Source of the DNA: an uncultured Selenomonadaceae bacterium
GTDB lineage: Bacteria > Bacillota > Negativicutes > Selenomonadales > Selenomonadaceae
Direction: 5' to 3'
NCBI GenBank assembly: GCA_905233135.1
Contig: CAJOCQ010000016.1
Span: forward strand, 1 to 64,000
Length of the DNA stretch: 64,000 nt
Part shown: piece by piece, positions 60,807-64,000 of the stretch
Numbering within the stretch: the stretch's first letter is position 1
Layout of the letters: each line of letters opens with the position of its first letter
The notes under the pieces: generated by a model
What the model was told of the DNA's origin: nothing
Seen by the model: the letters and a program-made list of their open reading frames with translations, nothing else
Databases searched by the model: none
Program-made: the position numbers and the translations under genes

Positions 60807-60982
60807 TAAAAGCACCTTCCTTTACAAATTGCATAATAAAAATTTGAGCTAAAATTATTGCCTATAACATTAAATCACTTCCAATATTTTAAACAACCGT
60901 AAAAATTTATTTTTTGGATTGGGAAAAATTCCCGCTCCTTTTTGCCGAAAAGTTAATTATTTTTAAGTTTTAATATTTTAAA

Positions 60983-61262
60983 TGTGGTTTTTCTTTCTTT
61001 AGGAAGAAAGAAAAGCCACCTAAAAGAAAGAAACTCTTCGCCCGTCAGGGCCGCTCGGTTTCTGTACGCTCTTAATAACAGGCGGCCCCCTTTGGGGCCT
61101 CTACTTTTTCCTACGCATCTGAGTTACCGTGCGCTGCGGCTTTAGTGACGGGCGTATTACCAGCATTGACGGGTTGCATTTTAATTTTACGAAGTAACAA
61201 GTGCCGCGCGTCCTGCGCGAGGGGTATTGGCGGCTGCGCGTCACGCTTGCCGCCTTTTTTTA
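60983..61262 (-). repeat. Modular structured intergenic repeat, copy E (full set of modules, minus strand)
   Basis: Most of the 539-base gap 60807-61345. On the minus strand, in order: hairpin GGCGGC...GCCGCC, CGCGC-AGGAC-GCGCG plus GCACTTGTTACTT, TGCAACCCGTCAAT, closing stem CGCCCGTC (plus-strand 61147-61154) / GACGGGCG, GGCCCC-AAAG-GGGGCC, and GTGGCTTTTCTTTCTT...AAGAAAGAAAAACCAC. Very similar to copy C. The remaining 60807-60982 is A/T-rich leader of the chemoreceptor gene with no other recognisable feature. Confidence 0.85.
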
Positions 61263-61345
61263 TTTCTAAACAATTTGCAAAATAAAAAATAAGCAGCAAA
61301 TAATTTTTCTATAACAGTAAAACATTTCCTGTTTATCAGAAAAAA

Positions 61346-62041
61346 TTATTTACCGAAAGATTTCAGCGCGGGGTCAATTAAACCGTTGGCGGCGAACGCC
61401 TTCGCCCTGTCAATGCAAGTTGCACATTTTCCGCAAGGTTTTTCGCCGCGTTCGTAGCAGCTCCAAGTTAATTCATAGGGAACTTCTAAGCTTGTACCGA
61501 TTTTAACAACGTCCGCCTTTGTTTTGCCCAAAAACGGCGCAACAATTTTTATTTTGCCGTAAGTGCCAATTTCTATAGCTTCTCTCATAGCTTTAATAAA
61601 ATTTTCGCTGCAGTCGGGATAAGCATTAACCGCTGTGTCATCTTGATGTACGCCGATATAAATTTCAACTTCGGCACCGTTATAAAGCCCGTCCGCAAAA
61701 CTCGCCGCCATTGACAGCATTAAACCGTTTCTGAATGGTACGTAAGTTTCAACGCGCGGATTATTTTTAATTTGTTCTGCGTAGCTGGAATGTTCAAGCG
61801 TTTTTGTCGAAGAATTTAAAAGCGCGGAAGAAGAATTTTTCATAATTTCCGCCGCGTCAAATTCATAATGATTGACGTCGTAAAATTCGGCAACCGCCCT
61901 CGCGCAGGACAATTCGCGCGCGTGCCTTTGTCCGTAAAAAATTGAAACTGTAGAAACATTTTCCTTGCCGAGTTTATCAACGGCAACCGCAAGGCAAGTT
62001 GTAGAATCAAGCCCGCCGCTGGAAAGTATAACCGCCTTCAA
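61346..62041 (-). CDS. queC: 7-cyano-7-deazaguanine synthase
   Basis: 231 residues. The PP-loop VILSSGGLDSTTCLAVA, FYGQRHARELSCA, YVPFRNGLMLSMAASFA and the C-terminal zinc site CYERGEKPCGKCATC are those of QueC, which makes preQ0 for queuosine. The TTG at 62041 has AAGGTG upstream; a GTG at 62050 is possible. It is coupled to the zinc-ribbon gene upstream (overlapping GTGA). No preQ1 riboswitch or other que gene was found. Confidence 0.93.
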   Translation of the reverse strand: MKAVILSSGGLDSTTCLAVAVDKLGKENVSTVSIFYGQRHARELSCARAVAEFYDVNHYEFDAAEIMKNSSSALLNSSTKTLEHSSYAEQIKNNPRVETYVPFRNGLMLSMAASFADGLYNGAEVEIYIGVHQDDTAVNAYPDCSENFIKAMREAIEIGTYGKIKIVAPFLGKTKADVVKIGTSLEVPYELTWSCYERGEKPCGKCATCIDRAKAFAANGLIDPALKSFGK

Positions 62042-62046
62042 ATTAA

Positions 62047-62469
62047 TCACCTTCCTAATTTTGAAAATGCAAAGAGTGCAATTCCCGTTGCCAAAAGTAC
62101 GAATAATACCGGCAATGCAACGAAGAACATCAGCGCAGCAAATGCAAGCGCAATTAAAGTTACTGCGATTTTTGAAATGAGACTGTTATTCAACAAACCG
62201 CCCAATAATTTCCCCAAGAGTCTTGAAAAAATTCCTGTATCGTTAGAAATATAAATTTTTCTTTGAGAAAATCTGTAACTGTTACTTTGGTTGTAGAAAT
62301 TGGAAGAATTTTTTTCTTCGGAACTTTCGCCGGTGTCGATAGTTACGCCGTCATAAAAATTTTTTTCGAGGCTTGACATTTCGCGGACGTTGCCTTCTTT
62401 GTTATCGTAGCCGCAAAAATTACATTGCGTGGAATTGCCTAATTCTTTGCCGCATCTTTGGCATTGCAT
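62047..62469 (-). CDS. Zinc-ribbon membrane protein of unknown function
   Basis: 140 residues. N-terminal zinc ribbon CQRCGKELGNSTQCNFCG, a polar Asn/Ser-rich middle, and a hydrophobic C-terminal half (SLISKIAVTLIALAFAALMFFVALPVLFVLLATGIALFAF, two probable helices). The ATG at 62469 has AAGGAG upstream. It heads the operon with queC. Function not known. Confidence 0.72.
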   Translation of the reverse strand: MQCQRCGKELGNSTQCNFCGYDNKEGNVREMSSLEKNFYDGVTIDTGESSEEKNSSNFYNQSNSYRFSQRKIYISNDTGIFSRLLGKLLGGLLNNSLISKIAVTLIALAFAALMFFVALPVLFVLLATGIALFAFSKLGR

Positions 62470-62501
62470 AAAATACACTCCTTGACAAAAAATTTTCGTA
62501 C

Positions 62502-62531
62502 ATTGTAGCATATTGACAGAACATTTTGCAA
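62502..62531 (-). promoter_or_regulatory. Promoter of the zinc-ribbon/queC operon
   Basis: On the minus strand TTGCAA (62526-62531), 18-base spacer, TACAAT (62502-62507), 32 bases before the ATG. Confidence 0.55.
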
Positions 62532-62576
62532 AAAAATAAGCTGAAAATTCCAGTGTTTACATAAAAATTTTTGCAA

Positions 62577-62621
62577 CAAAAAAACTGCCGCGCGTCAAGC
62601 AAGACGTTCGACAGTTTTTTT
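62577..62621. terminator. Bidirectional terminator
   Basis: ACTGCCGCGCGTC-AAGCAA-GACGTTCGACAGT (mismatched stem) flanked by A run on the left and T run on the right; it serves the 3D-domain gene on the minus strand. Confidence 0.8.
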
Positions 62622-62643
62622 ATCTATATATAACGTTGAAAAA

Positions 62644-63240
62644 TTATCTTAAAAGGTAAACGGTAACATTGCGGCGACCGAAATTCATAGCTTCGGAATA
62701 ACTTTCCATGCAAAGGTCGATTCTGTAGCCGTAAATTGCACCGCCCGTGTCAGCTGCAATAGCTTCGCCGTAACCGGGAATGTAAAGGCGGCTGCCAAGC
62801 GGTATAACTGAAGGGTCAACCGCTGCAACGCCGTAAGTTGCAGGAATACCTGTTGCGGTAATTCCGTAACCGTCGCCGTCGCCGGGCAAATATGCTGTTG
62901 CTTCCATTGACATTACTGCAACATAATCGCCGCTGTCGCCATAGGAAGTTTCAACGATTTCTTTTTCAATCGCCGTATCTTCGACATAGTTTACTATTTC
63001 AACATTTTTATTTTCTTCGGTAATTTCAATTTTAGTATCATTCAATGAGGAAAAATCTGCAACACTTGCAGGGGTTGTGGGCGCGACGTCCACCTCCTCG
63101 ACTGCGGCGACTTTTGCAGTTTCAATAGCATTTTCTTGGCTTGTGAAACCTACGCTAAGAGCCGTAATTCCTGCGAGCATTAAGCCTAATCCCCACTTCT
63201 TTTTGCTTAATCCCAATTTCTTTAAAATATTACGCTTCAT
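62644..63240 (-). CDS. Exported 3D-domain protein (cell-wall hydrolase-like)
   Basis: 198 residues. Signal/anchor segment (WGLGLMLAGITALSVGF), a Glu/Val-rich spacer, then the 3D domain from about residue 112: MEATAYLPGDGDGYGITATG, YGVAAVDPSVIPLGSRLYIPGYGEAIAADTGGAI and RIDLCMESYSEAMNFGRR with the three conserved aspartates. It belongs to the stationary-phase/resuscitation (Sps/YuiC-like) wall-lytic group. The ribosome site (AGCGGAA) is weak and the start lies in a structured leader, so translation may be regulated. Confidence 0.87.
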   Translation of the reverse strand: MKRNILKKLGLSKKKWGLGLMLAGITALSVGFTSQENAIETAKVAAVEEVDVAPTTPASVADFSSLNDTKIEITEENKNVEIVNYVEDTAIEKEIVETSYGDSGDYVAVMSMEATAYLPGDGDGYGITATGIPATYGVAAVDPSVIPLGSRLYIPGYGEAIAADTGGAIYGYRIDLCMESYSEAMNFGRRNVTVYLLR

Positions 63241-63362
63241 TATTCCGCTGCTTGATACGCCAAAAACGTATCTATCAACACCGGCAAACAAATTTTAACC
63301 GGGCTGTCTCGGAGCAGCCTTCCCCCTCTCTAAAAAAAACACTAACTTTTTAACATTGCCCA
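63241..63362 (-). promoter_or_regulatory. Structured 5' leader of the 3D-domain gene
   Basis: On the minus strand a TATAAT (near 63364-63370) is followed by about 120 bases with GAGAGGGGGAA, hairpin GGCTG-CTCCGAGA-CAGCC, CCGG...CCGG pairing around a T-rich loop and GATACG-TTTTTG-CGTATC, the last ending close to the ATG. It looks like a riboswitch or attenuator but does not match a class I can name. Confidence 0.45.
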
Positions 63363-63576
63363 TTATAATGCTTATTAGTGAAATTGTCCTGAAAAAGAAA
63401 AAACTTTTAAATTTTCTCTCAAAAATTCCGCGTCATTACGCCGAAAATTTTATTAAAAAAATTTTTTGGCAAAATTGAAATTCATAAACATTTCAGCTAA
63501 AATTACAACAGGCGTTATTATACACCTAAAAAAATAAATTGCAAGTAAAATGAAAAAATTTGAGGTGGAATGCAAA

Positions 63577-63951
63577 ATGAAAATCATTGCAACCGAAAAA
63601 GCTCCTGCGGCGGTTGGTCCCTACAGTCAAGCTGTAGAAATTAACGGTTTCCTTTATGCTTCGGGGCAAATTGCGATTGTGCCTGAAGAAGGCAAAATTA
63701 TTTCTGTCGATATTGAAGGGCAAGCCGAGCAGTGCTGTAAAAATATTGCGGCTATTTTGGCGGCGGCGGGAATGGATTTTTCAAACGTTGTTAAAACAAC
63801 TTGCTTTTTGGCGTACATTGCGGATTTTAAAAAATTTAACGCGGTATACGAAAAATATTTTGTAAGCAAGCCTGCGCGAAGTTGCGTAGCGGTTAAAGAT
63901 TTGCCGCTCAATGCTCTTTGCGAAATTGAAATTATTGCCAACCGAAATTAA
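63577..63951 (+). CDS. ridA: RidA family reactive-intermediate deaminase
   Basis: 124 residues: APAAVGPYSQAVEINGFLYASGQIAI, VVKTTCFLAYIADFKKFNAVYEKYF, and the C-terminal PARSCVAVKDLPLNALCEIEIIA with the catalytic Arg and Glu. Hydrolyses 2-aminoacrylate and related imines formed by PLP enzymes. The ATG at 63577 has GAGGTG upstream; the longer frame at 63550 is rejected. Sequence after its stop to the window end shows no complete feature. Confidence 0.93.
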   Translation: MKIIATEKAPAAVGPYSQAVEINGFLYASGQIAIVPEEGKIISVDIEGQAEQCCKNIAAILAAAGMDFSNVVKTTCFLAYIADFKKFNAVYEKYFVSKPARSCVAVKDLPLNALCEIEIIANRN

Positions 63952-64000
63952 ATCTAAATTTTCAAACGGCACAAAAAAAGACGTCTCAAAAAATTCGAGG

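Noticed and set aside
61111-61299. Open frame of 62 codons on the minus strand within the structured repeat
   Set aside because: It runs through a dispersed repeat and is not open in the other copies; no ribosome site.
1-64000. tRNA, rRNA or tmRNA genes
   Set aside because: No TPsiC-arm-like GTTCGAATCC context with a matching acceptor stem and no rRNA-like block were seen; short or unusual RNAs could still be missed by eye.

Overview
The window looks like a chromosomal segment of a low-GC anaerobic Firmicute with an outer membrane, most likely a Negativicutes (Selenomonadales-like) gut or rumen bacterium. The reasons are an LptA/OstA-like periplasmic protein, several flavodoxins and flavodoxin-like proteins, a 3D-domain wall protein, a SCIFF peptide gene and very frequent TTG starts behind strong Shine-Dalgarno sites. 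This assignment is inferred from gene content; no rRNA or tRNA gene was seen.

Layout. 1-5800 (minus): a glycosyltransferase gene cut by an IS5-family element at the window edge, then a sugar-phosphate group (manB-like, pgm, an FMN reductase, pgi). 5900-9200: a DUF488/dual-OB pair and a condensation-like protein fused to a cyclic-nucleotide-binding domain. 9200-14600: an SPFH / zinc-ribbon / TPM cluster with an SGNH plus CitC-like protein. 14800-17740: a Tat-type aldo/keto reductase, a TVP38/DedA-like protein and a metallophosphoesterase. 17750-23950: a LysR regulator, a two-gene restriction-modification-like operon (GIY-YIG-like domain, SF2 helicase and Eco57I-type methylase in one chain) and a YoeB-type toxin-antitoxin pair. 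24000-31650: MFS transporter, three alpha/beta hydrolases, DUF362 protein, flavodoxins and an acetyltransferase.

31660-37714 (minus) is the most coherent accessory system: a TerY-P-type triad (Ser/Thr kinase split by a frameshift, TerY-like vWA protein, PP2C phosphatase) followed by a GrpE-like protein and an Hsp70, which suggests phosphorylation-linked chaperone control. 37900-49800: HAD phosphatase, CgeB-like and MGDG-synthase-like glycosyltransferases, a lone ECF ATPase, metA, an MTHFR-like protein, an LptA-like protein, an aminotransferase, a GntP permease and a serine hydroxymethyltransferase relative that has lost its PLP lysine. 49838-56831 is mostly minus: a degenerate ABC-F protein, an OB-fold lipid-anchored or membrane protein, sstT (plus), a HEPN/MNT pair with a frameshifted HEPN, cobQ, a zinc alcohol dehydrogenase and a vWA protein. 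56990-64000: a Cys-rich small protein, argF, a SCIFF ranthipeptide precursor with no maturase beside it, a chemoreceptor, queC, a zinc-ribbon protein, a 3D-domain protein and RidA.

Three sequence-level patterns cut across the genes. (1) At least nine intergenic copies of a modular, strongly base-paired repeat of about 130-280 bp, with compensatory changes in its stems. (2) A second family of short snap-back repeats built from GGTGTTAGG or GGTTCC units, often lying on stop codons. (3) Strong over-representation of the hexamer GCGCAG on both strands. Three exact runs of nine C residues are also present.
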